DNA from: Ferdinandcohnia sp047246645
GTDB lineage: Bacteria; Bacillota; Bacilli; Bacillales; Bacillaceae_L
Assembly: GCF_047246645.1 (NCBI RefSeq)
Contig: NZ_JBFOKR010000022.1
Location: 1-64,000 of the forward strand
Length of the DNA: 64,000 nt
Reading direction: 5' to 3'
Shown here: piece by piece, positions 32,723 to 42,384 of the stretch
Layout of the letters: each line of letters opens with the position of its first letter
Numbering within the stretch: the first letter of the stretch is position 1
The notes under the pieces: model-generated
Databases searched by the model: none
What the model was told of the DNA's origin: nothing
Seen by the model: the letters and a program-made list of their open reading frames with translations, nothing else
Position numbers and translations under genes: made by a program

Positions 32723-32846
32723 TGATTTAGGTCTTTCCTCTCATTCCTCACAGATTTATTATAATTTTTACATGAAGTTTACAGGCTATTAATAGAATAC
32801 AGATAAGATTGGTTTAGAAGCTTAGAAATAAATAGTGGAGGTACGT

Positions 32847-35800
32847 ATGAGAGGGAAACGTGTGAGGAACAAGTTTAAAAAAGGGTTAGTGTTTTCTGTT
32901 GTGCTAGTAATGTTGCTTTCAAATGTTAGTTTTACAAGTAATTCAAACCCTGTGTATGCTGAGAAAACGGATGAGACCACAAACGCAACTCCACAAGAGA
33001 AAGCAGAAAATAGTACTAATAAGACACAAGAAGAAACAACTCCAGAGATGCCTACAGACGAATCCGAGGCAGGACAGACAACACCTACAGAAGAAACCAG
33101 TGATACCCCGGAAATTCAGCACACACCAGTTACTGAAGTAAATTCATCAGAAGATATGGTGATTACTGCTGAGATAACAAGTTCAACTGAATTCAATGCC
33201 TCACTTCACTATCAGATTGCAGAAGGTGAAGAATTTAAAATTGTTCAAATGAACCTGCTGGAAGGCGCAGCCTACCAGGCTATCATTCCACAGGAGGAAC
33301 TTTCAACTAACAATTTACGCTATTACATAGCTGTCACACAAACAAATAGTGAAGTAGTTTTCCCGAAAGGTGAGCCTATTGAGGTAGTAGTTTCTCAGGA
33401 ATATCAATATACTACTGAAGAAATAGCACCTTCATCAGAAGCAGATTATAATAATCTACCTCACTTATTAATTACTGAAATCTCACCAAACACAGCAGGC
33501 GGTGGAACTGATTATTATGAGTATTTTGAGCTATATAACAATACAAATCAACCACTACCTTTATCAAATTACTCATTCATCTATCGATATACTGATACCG
33601 GAAATGAACTGCCCTTTTTACTACCAGTCACTACAATAGAACCACAACAGACACTTGTTTTTTGGTTCAATAACGGAGATAAAACACTATCGGACTTCAA
33701 TGCAAACTTTGGTGCGGAGCTAACAGGGAATCAGGTTGTACAATTCAAAGATGCATTCCCTGGGTTTGCAAATGGAGGAAACCGTGCCATTGCAATAAAG
33801 GACCATACGGGTATGGAGGTCATATCAGCCAGCTATCTCAGCGGTGAAAGTGATAATACCGGAGCGGTTATTGAATACAAATATCCAACAACAAGTACTG
33901 AAATGGAGAAATACCAGGTATTAACCTCACCAACACCGGGGAGCATCGAACTAGTTCAAGTGCCGGAAACACCAGTAACTCTACCTGATATTCCAGAGGA
34001 CACAGAAGCACCAATTATTACTCACACACCTGTGACTAGGAGCCAACCATTAACTCCGGTATTTGTAGAAGCAAATGTAAAAGATAACATTACAGTTCCG
34101 ATCGTTACGCTTCATTATAAAAAAGAAAGTGATCCTGATTTTTCAACGATTCCGATGACTCCTAATGGAGAAACATACACTGCAGAGATTCCTAGCTTTG
34201 ATGTATACGAATCGATTATCTATTTCATTGAAGCGACAGATGGTGTGAATTCTAGTCATACGGAGCAATACTCCATTCAGGTGGAGCAGCCTGATGTTGA
34301 GTATGAAAAAATACCGTATCTACTAGTTACTGAGATAGTACCTGATTCTACAAATGTCGGTTCATCTGATGGGTATGAATTTATTGAAATCTATAATAAC
34401 AGTAATAAGGATTTAAATTTTAAGGACTACAAGCTGTATTACCGATATGGGACTGACCCAGCGACAGATGTGGTTTGGCCATCTATACCTGAGGATGTTA
34501 TCGTACCTGCTGGAGAAACACTGGTGTTTTGGATTATTAATTCCCAAAACACACAGGCTACTGTAGCTGATTTTAATGCGAACTATGGTTCAAGCTTAGT
34601 TGAAAATAAAAATATCGTTAAAATCTTTAGTGATGGAATGGCAAACGGCAGTATGCGTGGACTAGTGGTTGGTACAAATACTCATAAAGAGATATCAGTT
34701 GCATACTACAATGATGAGCCAAATGTAGATGATACCCATGCAAATAAAGGAATCATCTATCAATATCCATTAGATAAATCAACAGTTGTAAAAAAGGTCG
34801 GAATACTGGATGCGACGCCAGGTCAAGTAGAAGGATTCCAGGTCCCTGGTAAGCGCGTTCAAATGGAGGAGGATACAGTTCCGCCTACTATCGAAAACCT
34901 AACAACTGTAACAGAGGTTAATCAGAAGGACAATATTGATATCGTAGCTAACGTAACTGATGATAAAGAAGTAAAATCAGTACGCCTCTTTTACAAAATA
35001 GATAATCAGGACACGTATCGAGAAGCAATTTTACAAGAAAATTTCGATGATTTACTTTATCATCATACAATTTTCTCACCTGATTTAATTGGTAATCAGT
35101 ATGTTGACTATTATTTTGTAGTTTCTGATGGCAGTACAGAGGTCACAAGTGAAACCTACCGCGTGACAATTACAAATGATCTTGATTTCTCAAGCTTACG
35201 AGTAAATGTTAAAAATGATGAGTTGCTCATTGGAGAAAAGGTACTAAAGGCTACCTCTGCAAAGGATGGCCCAGAAGATATTAAAATGTTTATCGATGGA
35301 AATGAAATAAAAGATGGATTATATCAATCCGTTGAGCATACCGCTTACTTTGCGTTTGATGTTAATGGCCTCAATACGTATTTTCAAAATGCTGTAACAA
35401 TGGGTGAAGAAGTTCTTTACATTATGGATGACGACTGGCTAACACAGTGGAAGACGTTTAGTATTCCAATTTCACCTGAACGCCTAGCTGTTGGGGATAC
35501 AGTTATTACAGTGCGGTCAGGAAATAAGGCGTCGCCATTTGATTTAGGTTCAGCAGAAAACCGTGATGATTATGATTTGAAAAATGTCCGCCTCGTACTC
35601 GCAGATGGAACAATCATTAGAGACCCTGCTTACAGTGACCAAAATCAAATTTTAAAAATGAATGATGCAAACCCATTTGTTGATTTTACATTTTCAATTT
35701 CTAATAATGAAGCACGATCAAGAACCTATAAGTGGGACACAACTTCAGTTAAAGATGGAAAACATACTGTAAAAGTCCAAGATATTGATGAAGAGGTAAC

Positions 35801-37757
35801 TGCCCAAGTAGTTGTAGATAATACATCACCTACTATCAAAACCAATATAAAGGATGGAAAAGAATACAAAGGTTCCTTTTCAATTAATGCAGATGTAAAA
35901 GATAAGCTATCGGGTGTTGAAAGCTTTCATGTAATGCTGGATGGAAAAGAAATTGAAGTTCCTTTTGAAACCTCTTCTTCAGAACTAACAGCCGGGAAGC
36001 ATGAGCTACTTATCACGGCAACTGACCTAGCGGGTAACAAACAGAAGAAATTAGTTGAGTTTACAGTAGTAGATGAAAATCCAGACTCACCAGAGGTAGT
36101 GTCACCATCAAATAACGAAACAGTCGGTGGTGACCCGATTTTACAAGTAATGGTAACAGATCCAACCGAGGATAAATTAGATGTTACCTTTTATGAAGGA
36201 TATAAGTATGATGTGAGTTCAAACGGGAATGTGAGTGGTTTTAAAAATGCAACTGATTTTGAGCCGCCTCTTGAAATGATTCCTGCAGGAGAACAGGCTT
36301 TTTCATCCGAGGAGATTTCGCTTGTTGCAGAGGAGGACGGTAACTATTTAGTTTCAGACTCAGATACTCAGTTTCCATACCAGCGTTTTGATGTAACTGT
36401 GGACGATTCGGTTGACGAAAATGACAAAGTGGAGCTTTTTTGGAAAGGGAATTCTCTTGAAGGTAGAAAAGTATCGATGTACGCGTGGAATTATGCTTCA
36501 GCAAAATGGATCTTAATTGATTATCAAGTTGCCAATGGAACAGAAGATTTTGAGTTGAAAGGACCAGTTGCTGTTGGAGAGTATGTTAAGGATTCAAAAA
36601 TAAACGTACTTATTCAAGATGAAATCCCAAGTACACCGGATGAATATGATTACACATTTGTCTGGATGTCAGATACTCAATTTTACTCCGAAAGCTTTCC
36701 TTATATTTATGAAAGGCAAACACAGTGGATTGCGGAAAAGCAGAAAGAGTTGAAGATTAAATATGTTTTCCACACAGGCGATTTAGTGAACAAGTCAACT
36801 CAGGAATATCAATGGAAAAATGCCGATACATTTATGAAGGTGCTTGATGACAACCAAATTCCTTATGGAGTATTAGCAGGTAACCATGATGTGGATCAAG
36901 TAAGCAATGATTATACAGAGTACTATAAGTATTTTGGAGAGCAGCGATTCAAAGATAAACCATACTATGGTGGATCATATTTAAACAACAGAGGTCACTA
37001 TGATCTAATCTCAGCAGGCGGAAATGACTTTATTATGGTGTATCTAGGCTGGGGTGTAACAGATGAGGGCATCCAGTGGGTAAATGACGTGCTTGCTGCA
37101 CATCCAGACCGAAAAGCGATTCTAAATTTCCATGAGTACTTACTGGCAACCGGTTCAAGACATCCTCTCGGTGAAAAGCTTTATAATGAGATTGTCGTTC
37201 CAAATCAGAATGTAATCGCGGTTTTAAGTGGCCACTATCATGAGGCGCAAACCTTAGTAGATGAGATTGACGATAATGGAGATGGTGAACCTGAACGTCT
37301 AGTTACACAAATGCTTGCAGATTATCAAGCAGGACCAGAAGGTGGTCAAGGATATATGAGACTGCTTCACTTCGATCAAGATAACAATCGTATATTGGTA
37401 AATACGTATTCACCGTATCTAGAGGACTATAACTACTATGAACCTGGCGCATTCCCTGAAAAAGATGAGTTTGTTATTAATATGGACTTGGCCCCAAGTA
37501 AAAAACGAGTTGCTACCGACTATTTTGCGGTTAATGTATATACAGACAATATAATTGCTACCGACAAAGCAAAAAGTGGAAGTATTGCAGAAGCGGTTTG
37601 GCAAGGATTGGAGCCTAGTAAAACATATTCATGGTATGTAGTAGTGGAGGATAAGTACACCGGAAGAACAGTCTCTGACATCTGGACCTTTATCAAAGGG
37701 AAAGATAATGGTCAATCAAGCAAAAAACAGAAACAAAACAAGTCTGGCAGTGACTAA
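32847..37757 (+). CDS. secreted multidomain metallophosphoesterase with lamin-tail domains
   Basis: 1636 residues. Signal peptide (about 1-40), Thr/Glu/Pro-rich linker, lamin-tail domain 1 (about 208-320), Ig-like part, lamin-tail domain 2 (about 490-615), further Ig-like domains including one like those of the previous protein (about 990-1075), then a calcineurin-like phosphoesterase (about 1270-1520). Metal-site motifs are S-D1276-T-Q, GD1312L, GN1346-H1347-D1348 and G-H1463-Y-H1465. An FN3-like domain ends the protein; no anchor is seen. The first motif is DxQ rather than DxH, a variant I know from this branch. ATG at 32847 has GGAGG 5 bases upstream. Substrate unknown; phosphodiester or nucleotide scavenging is plausible. 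Confidence 0.85.
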   Translation: MRGKRVRNKFKKGLVFSVVLVMLLSNVSFTSNSNPVYAEKTDETTNATPQEKAENSTNKTQEETTPEMPTDESEAGQTTPTEETSDTPEIQHTPVTEVNSSEDMVITAEITSSTEFNASLHYQIAEGEEFKIVQMNLLEGAAYQAIIPQEELSTNNLRYYIAVTQTNSEVVFPKGEPIEVVVSQEYQYTTEEIAPSSEADYNNLPHLLITEISPNTAGGGTDYYEYFELYNNTNQPLPLSNYSFIYRYTDTGNELPFLLPVTTIEPQQTLVFWFNNGDKTLSDFNANFGAELTGNQVVQFKDAFPGFANGGNRAIAIKDHTGMEVISASYLSGESDNTGAVIEYKYPTTSTEMEKYQVLTSPTPGSIELVQVPETPVTLPDIPEDTEAPIITHTPVTRSQPLTPVFVEANVKDNITVPIVTLHYKKESDPDFSTIPMTPNGETYTAEIPSFDVYESIIYFIEATDGVNSSHTEQYSIQVEQPDVEYEKIPYLLVTEIVPDSTNVGSSDGYEFIEIYNNSNKDLNFKDYKLYYRYGTDPATDVVWPSIPEDVIVPAGETLVFWIINSQNTQATVADFNANYGSSLVENKNIVKIFSDGMANGSMRGLVVGTNTHKEISVAYYNDEPNVDDTHANKGIIYQYPLDKSTVVKKVGILDATPGQVEGFQVPGKRVQMEEDTVPPTIENLTTVTEVNQKDNIDIVANVTDDKEVKSVRLFYKIDNQDTYREAILQENFDDLLYHHTIFSPDLIGNQYVDYYFVVSDGSTEVTSETYRVTITNDLDFSSLRVNVKNDELLIGEKVLKATSAKDGPEDIKMFIDGNEIKDGLYQSVEHTAYFAFDVNGLNTYFQNAVTMGEEVLYIMDDDWLTQWKTFSIPISPERLAVGDTVITVRSGNKASPFDLGSAENRDDYDLKNVRLVLADGTIIRDPAYSDQNQILKMNDANPFVDFTFSISNNEARSRTYKWDTTSVKDGKHTVKVQDIDEEVTAQVVVDNTSPTIKTNIKDGKEYKGSFSINADVKDKLSGVESFHVMLDGKEIEVPFETSSSELTAGKHELLITATDLAGNKQKKLVEFTVVDENPDSPEVVSPSNNETVGGDPILQVMVTDPTEDKLDVTFYEGYKYDVSSNGNVSGFKNATDFEPPLEMIPAGEQAFSSEEISLVAEEDGNYLVSDSDTQFPYQRFDVTVDDSVDENDKVELFWKGNSLEGRKVSMYAWNYASAKWILIDYQVANGTEDFELKGPVAVGEYVKDSKINVLIQDEIPSTPDEYDYTFVWMSDTQFYSESFPYIYERQTQWIAEKQKELKIKYVFHTGDLVNKSTQEYQWKNADTFMKVLDDNQIPYGVLAGNHDVDQVSNDYTEYYKYFGEQRFKDKPYYGGSYLNNRGHYDLISAGGNDFIMVYLGWGVTDEGIQWVNDVLAAHPDRKAILNFHEYLLATGSRHPLGEKLYNEIVVPNQNVIAVLSGHYHEAQTLVDEIDDNGDGEPERLVTQMLADYQAGPEGGQGYMRLLHFDQDNNRILVNTYSPYLEDYNYYEPGAFPEKDEFVINMDLAPSKKRVATDYFAVNVYTDNIIATDKAKSGSIAEAVWQGLEPSKTYSWYVVVEDKYTGRTVSDIWTFIKGKDNGQSSKKQKQNKSGSD

Positions 37758-37778
37758 CATGTAAAAAATTAATTCTCT

Positions 37779-37804
37779 GGGCACCCTTTTGGGTGTCCTT
37801 TTTT
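37779..37804 (+). terminator. terminator after the phosphoesterase gene
   Basis: GGGCACCC (37779-37786) pairs with GGGTGTCC (37791-37798), followed by a run of T. Confidence 0.88.
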
Positions 37805-37820
37805 AGACGTTTTAGTAGGT

Positions 37821-37905
37821 GTGTCCGTCTGGGGTGGACAAATCGGGGATAATGTATTTTTGTGGTGCCTGACACCAATGTGGATTTTGGGGATATGTGG
37901 ATAGG
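37821..37905. repeat. double-hairpin dispersed repeat, copy 2
   Basis: Same order of elements as at 32663: GTCCGTC/GGTGGAC hairpin, ACAAATCGGGGA, GTATTTT, TGGTGCC/TGACACCA hairpin, then a CAATGTGGATTTTGG tail shared with copy 3. The remaining stretch 37906-38241 is AT-rich with no gene or clear signal that I can support. Confidence 0.75.
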
Positions 37906-38241
37906 TTCATGCGCAAAGGAATATGTTTTGTAATATTTATTCATTACTTGTTGCAAACTAGGGGTAGTAGGGTATATTTTGTTGCTTTACCACGTTATAT
38001 TGCTGGCGTTTACAGGGTTTTTAAGCCGTGATATACTTCCAAAGGTTATTGATTCTAGTGGTGTTTAGAGGTTCAAAAAGGAATAGTTGGTAAGATTCTT
38101 CTAAAACAATCTTGGATTGATTTTACATGGAACAAGTACAATACAAGGGCATGTTCCTAAACCTTGCATCTATGGAAGTTATCAAAAAAAAGAGAAACTT
38201 TTTGAAAGAAAGAAGAGTTTTCTTTTAACGGGGGTTTTAAC

Positions 38242-39108
38242 ATGTACAAAAAAAGACGTCAGCACAATATAAATCCAAAGCTCCAGATGGTAAAGGAATA
38301 TATATACATACTACTTGGTTCAGCTATAGTTGCACTGTCATTTAATTTGTTTTTGCTGCCAAATAAAGTTGCGTCTGGAGGAGTTAGTGGAATAAGTACA
38401 ATTATGTATGCAGTTCTCGGTTGGGAACCGGCATATGTTCAATGGGCATTTAATATTCCACTTTTTATTGCAGGCGTCATATTCCTGGGAAAGGTGTATG
38501 GTATTCGAACCTTAATAGGAACACTATTTTTACCACTTGTAGTGTTTCTATCTCGGAATTTAGAGCCTGCTACACTTGACCCTTTATTAGGTTCTTTGTT
38601 TGGTGGAATTGGTGTCGGGTTAGGATTAGGAATTACATTCCGTGGGAACGCCTCTACAGGTGGGACAGACTTGGCTGCTCAAATAGTACATAAATATACA
38701 GGGATTTCCCTTGGTAAATGTGTTTTGTTAATAGATGGTCTAATTGTACTAGCAGCAGCAATTGTATTTAATATTGAAAGTGGTTTATACGCATTAATAG
38801 GTTTGTTTGTAACAAGTAAAACGATTGACCTTGTACAAGTGGGTCTGGGCTATTCAAAGATGGCTCTTATTATTACAAACAAGCAGGATGAAGTTCGTCA
38901 AATGATTTTTGAAAAGCTGGACAGAGGTGTTACAAAGCTGTCAAGCTATGGTGGATATACTGACGATGAACGACCAATGCTTATGTGTGTGGTTGATCAG
39001 ACAGAGTTCACAAAATTGAAACAAGTGGTTCGAAGCGTTGATACTACTGCGTTTGTCGTAGTTATGGATGCTGCAGAGGTATTAGGTGAGGGTTTTAAAA
39101 GGGCGTAG
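38242..39108 (+). CDS. yvjA: YitT-family membrane protein (YvjA)
   Basis: 288 residues: five or six membrane spans (DUF161 repeats, about 20-195) and a C-terminal cytosolic DUF2179 domain (about 205-280). Function is unknown in the family, though a transport role is often assumed. Position directly before cccB and ftsEX matches B. subtilis yvjA. GGGGG lies upstream of the ATG. Confidence 0.85.
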   Translation: MYKKRRQHNINPKLQMVKEYIYILLGSAIVALSFNLFLLPNKVASGGVSGISTIMYAVLGWEPAYVQWAFNIPLFIAGVIFLGKVYGIRTLIGTLFLPLVVFLSRNLEPATLDPLLGSLFGGIGVGLGLGITFRGNASTGGTDLAAQIVHKYTGISLGKCVLLIDGLIVLAAAIVFNIESGLYALIGLFVTSKTIDLVQVGLGYSKMALIITNKQDEVRQMIFEKLDRGVTKLSSYGGYTDDERPMLMCVVDQTEFTKLKQVVRSVDTTAFVVVMDAAEVLGEGFKRA

Positions 39109-39163
39109 ATTGGGTATAATAATATTTGTATAATGGTAAATATTTTAATAGGGGGTAAATTTT

Positions 39164-39496
39164 GTGAAACGTAAGCTACTAGGCTTTTTATTAGGCACTA
39201 CACTTGTATTCTCTCTAGCTGCTTGTGGTGGGGACGACAATGCTACAGATGAGCCAGCAGGTGATGGTGGAGCAACCGCTGCAAACGGAGAGGAAATCTT
39301 CCAACAAAACTGTGCAGCATGCCATGGTAAAGACTTATCTGGTGGAGCAGGTCCAACATTACAAACAATTGGATCGAAATACTCAAAAGACGAAATTGCT
39401 GACATCATTGAAAATGGTCGTGGTGCAATGCGTGCTGGAATCGTTCAAGGTGCAGAAAAAGATGCAGTTGCTGAATGGTTAGCAGGTAAAAAATAA
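39164..39496 (+). CDS. cccB: lipoprotein cytochrome c-551 (CccB)
   Basis: 110 residues. A lipobox LAAC (C21) anchors it outside the membrane. One heme c is bound through C50-A-A-C53-H54 with M89 as probable distal ligand. It carries electrons between the bc complex and cytochrome c oxidase. GTG start at 39164 follows AGGGGGT. It has its own terminator, so it is separate from ftsEX. Length and place match B. subtilis CccB. Confidence 0.92.
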   Translation: MKRKLLGFLLGTTLVFSLAACGGDDNATDEPAGDGGATAANGEEIFQQNCAACHGKDLSGGAGPTLQTIGSKYSKDEIADIIENGRGAMRAGIVQGAEKDAVAEWLAGKK

Positions 39497-39508
39497 TACC
39501 ATAACAAA

Positions 39509-39537
39509 AACTCTTTGTTTCGGCAAAGAGTTTTTTA
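39509..39537 (+). terminator. cccB terminator
   Basis: AACTCTTTG (39509-39517) pairs with CAAAGAGTT (39524-39532), followed by TTTT. Confidence 0.9.
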
Positions 39538-39719
39538 TTTTGTAAAGAGTTTTCAAATTTAGACTTAGTTATCGTTTTTTTCTTCTAAAACAAGCAATTT
39601 CTACCACAGACATAACTTCTAAACCCTACAAAACTAACTCTCGACAAACTAACCTATACCATCCTCAACGTAGTGAAATCAAAATGTAATATTTTTGGTC
39701 TTATTTTGACGAATTTTGA

Positions 39720-39728
39720 TGTTATAAT
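39720..39728 (+). promoter_or_regulatory. extended -10 promoter for ftsEX
   Basis: TGTTATAAT is an extended -10 element (TGn before TATAAT at 39723-39728). No good -35 lies at 17 bp; a TTGACG at 39706 is too close. Distance to the ftsE start is about 145 bp. The rest of 39541-39872 holds nothing else I can support. Confidence 0.5.
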
Positions 39729-39872
39729 GGAGAATGTGAAAAATAACGCGATTTTTGACGTTTTCTATTTCGCAAAGTTTTGATATGCTCTATAAGTAAA
39801 TATATAACCGAACCAAATTGGGTTTCTCATACATTTAGAAACTACAAAAAAACGATTATGGGTGATTTCATA

Positions 39873-40559
39873 ATGATAGAAATGCAAGATGTATATAAAA
39901 AGTATCCTAATGGCGTAGTGGCTGTTAACGGTATAAATGTGAAAATCAAACAAGGTGAATTCGTTTATGTGGTTGGACCAAGTGGAGCTGGGAAATCGAC
40001 GTTCATTAAAATGATGTATCGTGAAGAAAAGCCAACTAAAGGTTCAATTATGATAAATGGAATTAATCTTGCAAAGCTAAAAGAAAGCAAAGTTCCTCTC
40101 CTTCGTAGAAATATTGGAGTTGTGTTCCAAGACTTTAAGCTACTACCACGTTTGTCGGTATATGAAAATGTAGCGTTCGCGTTAGAAGTAATTGAGGAAA
40201 ATCCGAAGAATATTAAAAAGCGTGTAATGGAAGTATTAGATTTAGTAAAGCTAAAGCATAAAGCTAGATTTCTTCCACAAGAGTTATCCGGTGGGGAGCA
40301 GCAACGTGTTTCAATTGCACGATCAATTGTTAACTCACCTGGCGTGATGATTGCTGATGAACCGACAGGAAACCTTGACCCGGAAACGTCTTGGGAGATT
40401 ATGAATATATTTGAAGAAATTAACTTCCGTGGTACAACAATTGTGATGGCGACACATAACCGTGAAATTGTAAATACAATTAAAAAACGTGTTATTGCTA
40501 TTGAAGGCGGAAAAATCGCGCGTGATGAAGTAAGGGGTGAGTATGGTTATGAAGATTAA
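39873..40559 (+). CDS. ftsE: cell division ATP-binding protein FtsE
   Basis: 228 residues, an ABC ATPase with Walker A GPSGAGKS, signature LSGGEQQR and Walker B IADEP. With FtsX it drives peptidoglycan hydrolase activation; in Bacillus it controls CwlO and sporulation timing. The ATG at 39873 is chosen over in-frame upstream starts because GGGTGA (39860-39865) lies 7 bases before it and the length equals B. subtilis FtsE. It overlaps ftsX by about 11 bp. Confidence 0.95.
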   Translation: MIEMQDVYKKYPNGVVAVNGINVKIKQGEFVYVVGPSGAGKSTFIKMMYREEKPTKGSIMINGINLAKLKESKVPLLRRNIGVVFQDFKLLPRLSVYENVAFALEVIEENPKNIKKRVMEVLDLVKLKHKARFLPQELSGGEQQRVSIARSIVNSPGVMIADEPTGNLDPETSWEIMNIFEEINFRGTTIVMATHNREIVNTIKKRVIAIEGGKIARDEVRGEYGYED

Positions 40560-41442
40560 TACTTTTACCCGCCACCTCAGAGAAAGTACCAAAAATCTTG
40601 CCCGTAACGGTTGGATGACTTTTGCATCCGTGAGTGCTGTAACTGTAACCTTAATTTTAGTTGGAGTATTCCTTGTTCTAATGATGAACTTGAATAGTAT
40701 GGCAACCTCACTTGAAAAAGATGTTCGAATCTCGGTTCATGTAGATTTAACAGCTACAGAGGAAGAACAAGATGCATTGAAAAAAGAAATAGAAAAAATT
40801 ACGCAAGTCTCATCCATTACATTTTCATCAAAGGATCAAGAACTCCAAAGCATGATTGACAGTTTTGGTGAGGATGGACAAATATTTAAGCTTTATGAAC
40901 AAAGTAATCCACTTTATGATGTATTTGTAATCAAAACAAAGGAACCAAAAGACATTGTTACAGTTGCTGAAAAAATTGAGACCTTTGATTTCGTGCACAG
41001 TGTAAACTATGGAAAAGGTAAAATTGAAAAGATTTTTAGTACAGTTGATGTATCTCGTAATATTGGATTAGGGTTAATTATCGGGCTTCTTTTTACAGCC
41101 ATGTTCTTAATCTCTAACACAATTAAAATTACAATCATTGCTAGAAGAAGAGAAATTGAGATTATGAAGCTAGTTGGCGCTACAAACTCGTTTATTAGAT
41201 GGCCATTCTTCCTAGAAGGGTTATTCTTAGGTATTCTAGGCTCAGCAATTCCAATTGGTATAATTCTTGGTTCTTACAACTTCCTGTATGATTTAATTCA
41301 ACCACAGTTGAGTGGTACCTTCTTAGAATTGTTACCATTTAATCCATTTGCCTTCCAAGTATCTGGTTTATTACTTGTTCTCGGTGCATTTATCGGTGTA
41401 TGGGGAAGCTTAATGTCTGTTCGTAAATTCTTAAAAGTATAG
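40549..41442 (+). CDS. ftsX: cell division protein FtsX
   Basis: 297 residues with four membrane spans and a large extracellular loop between spans 1 and 2. It starts MKINTFTRHLRES, like known FtsX proteins. Starts at 40537 (GTG) and 40543 (ATG) are also in frame and lie in or just after the site AAGGGG; 40549 was chosen by similarity, with 40543 possible. FtsX transmits FtsE ATP hydrolysis to wall hydrolases. Confidence 0.93.
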   Translation: MKINTFTRHLRESTKNLARNGWMTFASVSAVTVTLILVGVFLVLMMNLNSMATSLEKDVRISVHVDLTATEEEQDALKKEIEKITQVSSITFSSKDQELQSMIDSFGEDGQIFKLYEQSNPLYDVFVIKTKEPKDIVTVAEKIETFDFVHSVNYGKGKIEKIFSTVDVSRNIGLGLIIGLLFTAMFLISNTIKITIIARRREIEIMKLVGATNSFIRWPFFLEGLFLGILGSAIPIGIILGSYNFLYDLIQPQLSGTFLELLPFNPFAFQVSGLLLVLGAFIGVWGSLMSVRKFLKV

Positions 41443-41448
41443 AGTTGA

Positions 41449-41479
41449 AAAAGCACATCTCTTTTTGGGGTGTGCTTTT
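41449..41479 (+). terminator. ftsEX terminator
   Basis: AAAAGCACA (41449-41457) pairs with TGTGCTTTT (41471-41479). Confidence 0.8.
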
Positions 41480-41560
41480 ATTTGCATCAATAGGGTATTC
41501 ACCTACTCTATTTTAGGTACTTACTTCTGGGAGAATCCTAACGTACTAGTAAAATTAATC

Positions 41561-41601
41561 AAAAAAAAACACAACATTGTTAGTCACATAAACAAGTTGT
41601 G
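41561..41601 (-). terminator. terminator of the perR/zinc-ribbon transcript
   Basis: On the minus strand CACAAC and TTGTT pair with AACAA and GTTGTG (one bulged T), followed by nine T (plus-strand A at 41561-41569). Confidence 0.85.
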
Positions 41602-41605
41602 CAGG

Positions 41606-41719
41606 TTAAGCGATTGATTTTTTTAATTTTATTTTTGTTCCACACTCGCAGCTGATCGTATGCTTAAGTGATTTAATTTCAGTTTGACATTTTGGACAAA
41701 TCTCTTTGACTGAATTCAA
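41606..41719 (-). CDS. small zinc-ribbon protein downstream of the PerR-like gene
   Basis: 37 residues, too short for ordinary gene calling. It has a CPKC knuckle and a CEC pair about twelve residues later, as in a small zinc ribbon, and a basic tail. The TTG start at 41719 has AGAAGGTGAAA 3-5 bases upstream. An ATG at 41758, overlapping the end of the regulator gene, would give 50 residues. A strong terminator follows 5 bp after the stop, so it is the last gene of that transcript. Function unknown. Confidence 0.55.
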   Translation of the reverse strand: MNSVKEICPKCQTEIKSLKHTISCECGTKIKLKKSIA

Positions 41720-41742
41720 TATTTCACCTTCTTTTGTACTTG

Positions 41743-42168
41743 TTATTGATTTTGACATGTTGTACATAATCCGTATACTTCCATTTGATGAGAGCGGATC
41801 TTAAATTGAGTTAGTTTGCAGGCTACATGTTCAAGCTCTTTTAATGGTGGAAAGTTAAAGTCGATAATTTCCCCGCAGGACTCGCATAAAATATGATAGT
41901 GATTTGGTTGATTCGCTAGTTCATATTTGCTTAATCCGTTACCGTAAGGCAATTCTTTTAATATCCGCAATGATACAAAGAGTTTCACATTGTTATAGAT
42001 AGTAGCAAGGCTTATATAAGGCAGTTTGCGGTGGATATCTTCAACAGTTGGATGCCCCTTTAAAGATATAATGGTTTGTAAGATTAAAGTTCGCTGAGGT
42101 GTAATGCGCAATCCACGTTCCTTTAGAAATGGTATAAGTTCAGTTAGTTCTTCTTCCACAATAAACAT
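41743..42168 (-). CDS. perR: Fur-family peroxide regulator (PerR-like)
   Basis: 141 residues: winged helix (about 8-82) with RGLRITPQR, and a dimerisation domain with a structural zinc site C95/C98/C135/C138. By alignment with B. subtilis PerR the regulatory metal ligands are H39, E83, H90, H92 and D103; position 83 is Glu where PerR has Asp85. PerR senses H2O2 by iron-catalysed histidine oxidation, and this substitution could alter sensitivity. A perfect PerR box lies 400 bp away, before a catalase. A second, canonical PerR may exist elsewhere, so the symbol is tentative. Confidence 0.75.
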   Translation of the reverse strand: MFIVEEELTELIPFLKERGLRITPQRTLILQTIISLKGHPTVEDIHRKLPYISLATIYNNVKLFVSLRILKELPYGNGLSKYELANQPNHYHILCESCGEIIDFNFPPLKELEHVACKLTQFKIRSHQMEVYGLCTTCQNQ

Positions 42169-42384
42169 CCTCTGTAATCGTAATATTTATATTATATTCT
42201 ATAAGATTTACTTCTAAAGTTCTATGAAAAGACCTCAATTTCCTCTAATATCAGCGATGAATCAAATTAAATCTAGTAAAAGCATAGGTATCCGAGTGTG
42301 AAGCCGGATACCTAGAGTGTGAGAATAAAATGAAGAATAATAGGTTTGCTTTATCTAATTATGCTAGAACTTCAGCAGGTATTT

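Noticed and set aside
39706..39728. TTGACG plus TATAAT as a full SigA promoter
   Set aside because: The spacer is only 11 bases; only the extended -10 is kept.
42180..42210. Second PerR box in front of the perR-like gene
   Set aside because: Only TTATA and TATAA ends match; the spacing and centre do not fit the consensus.
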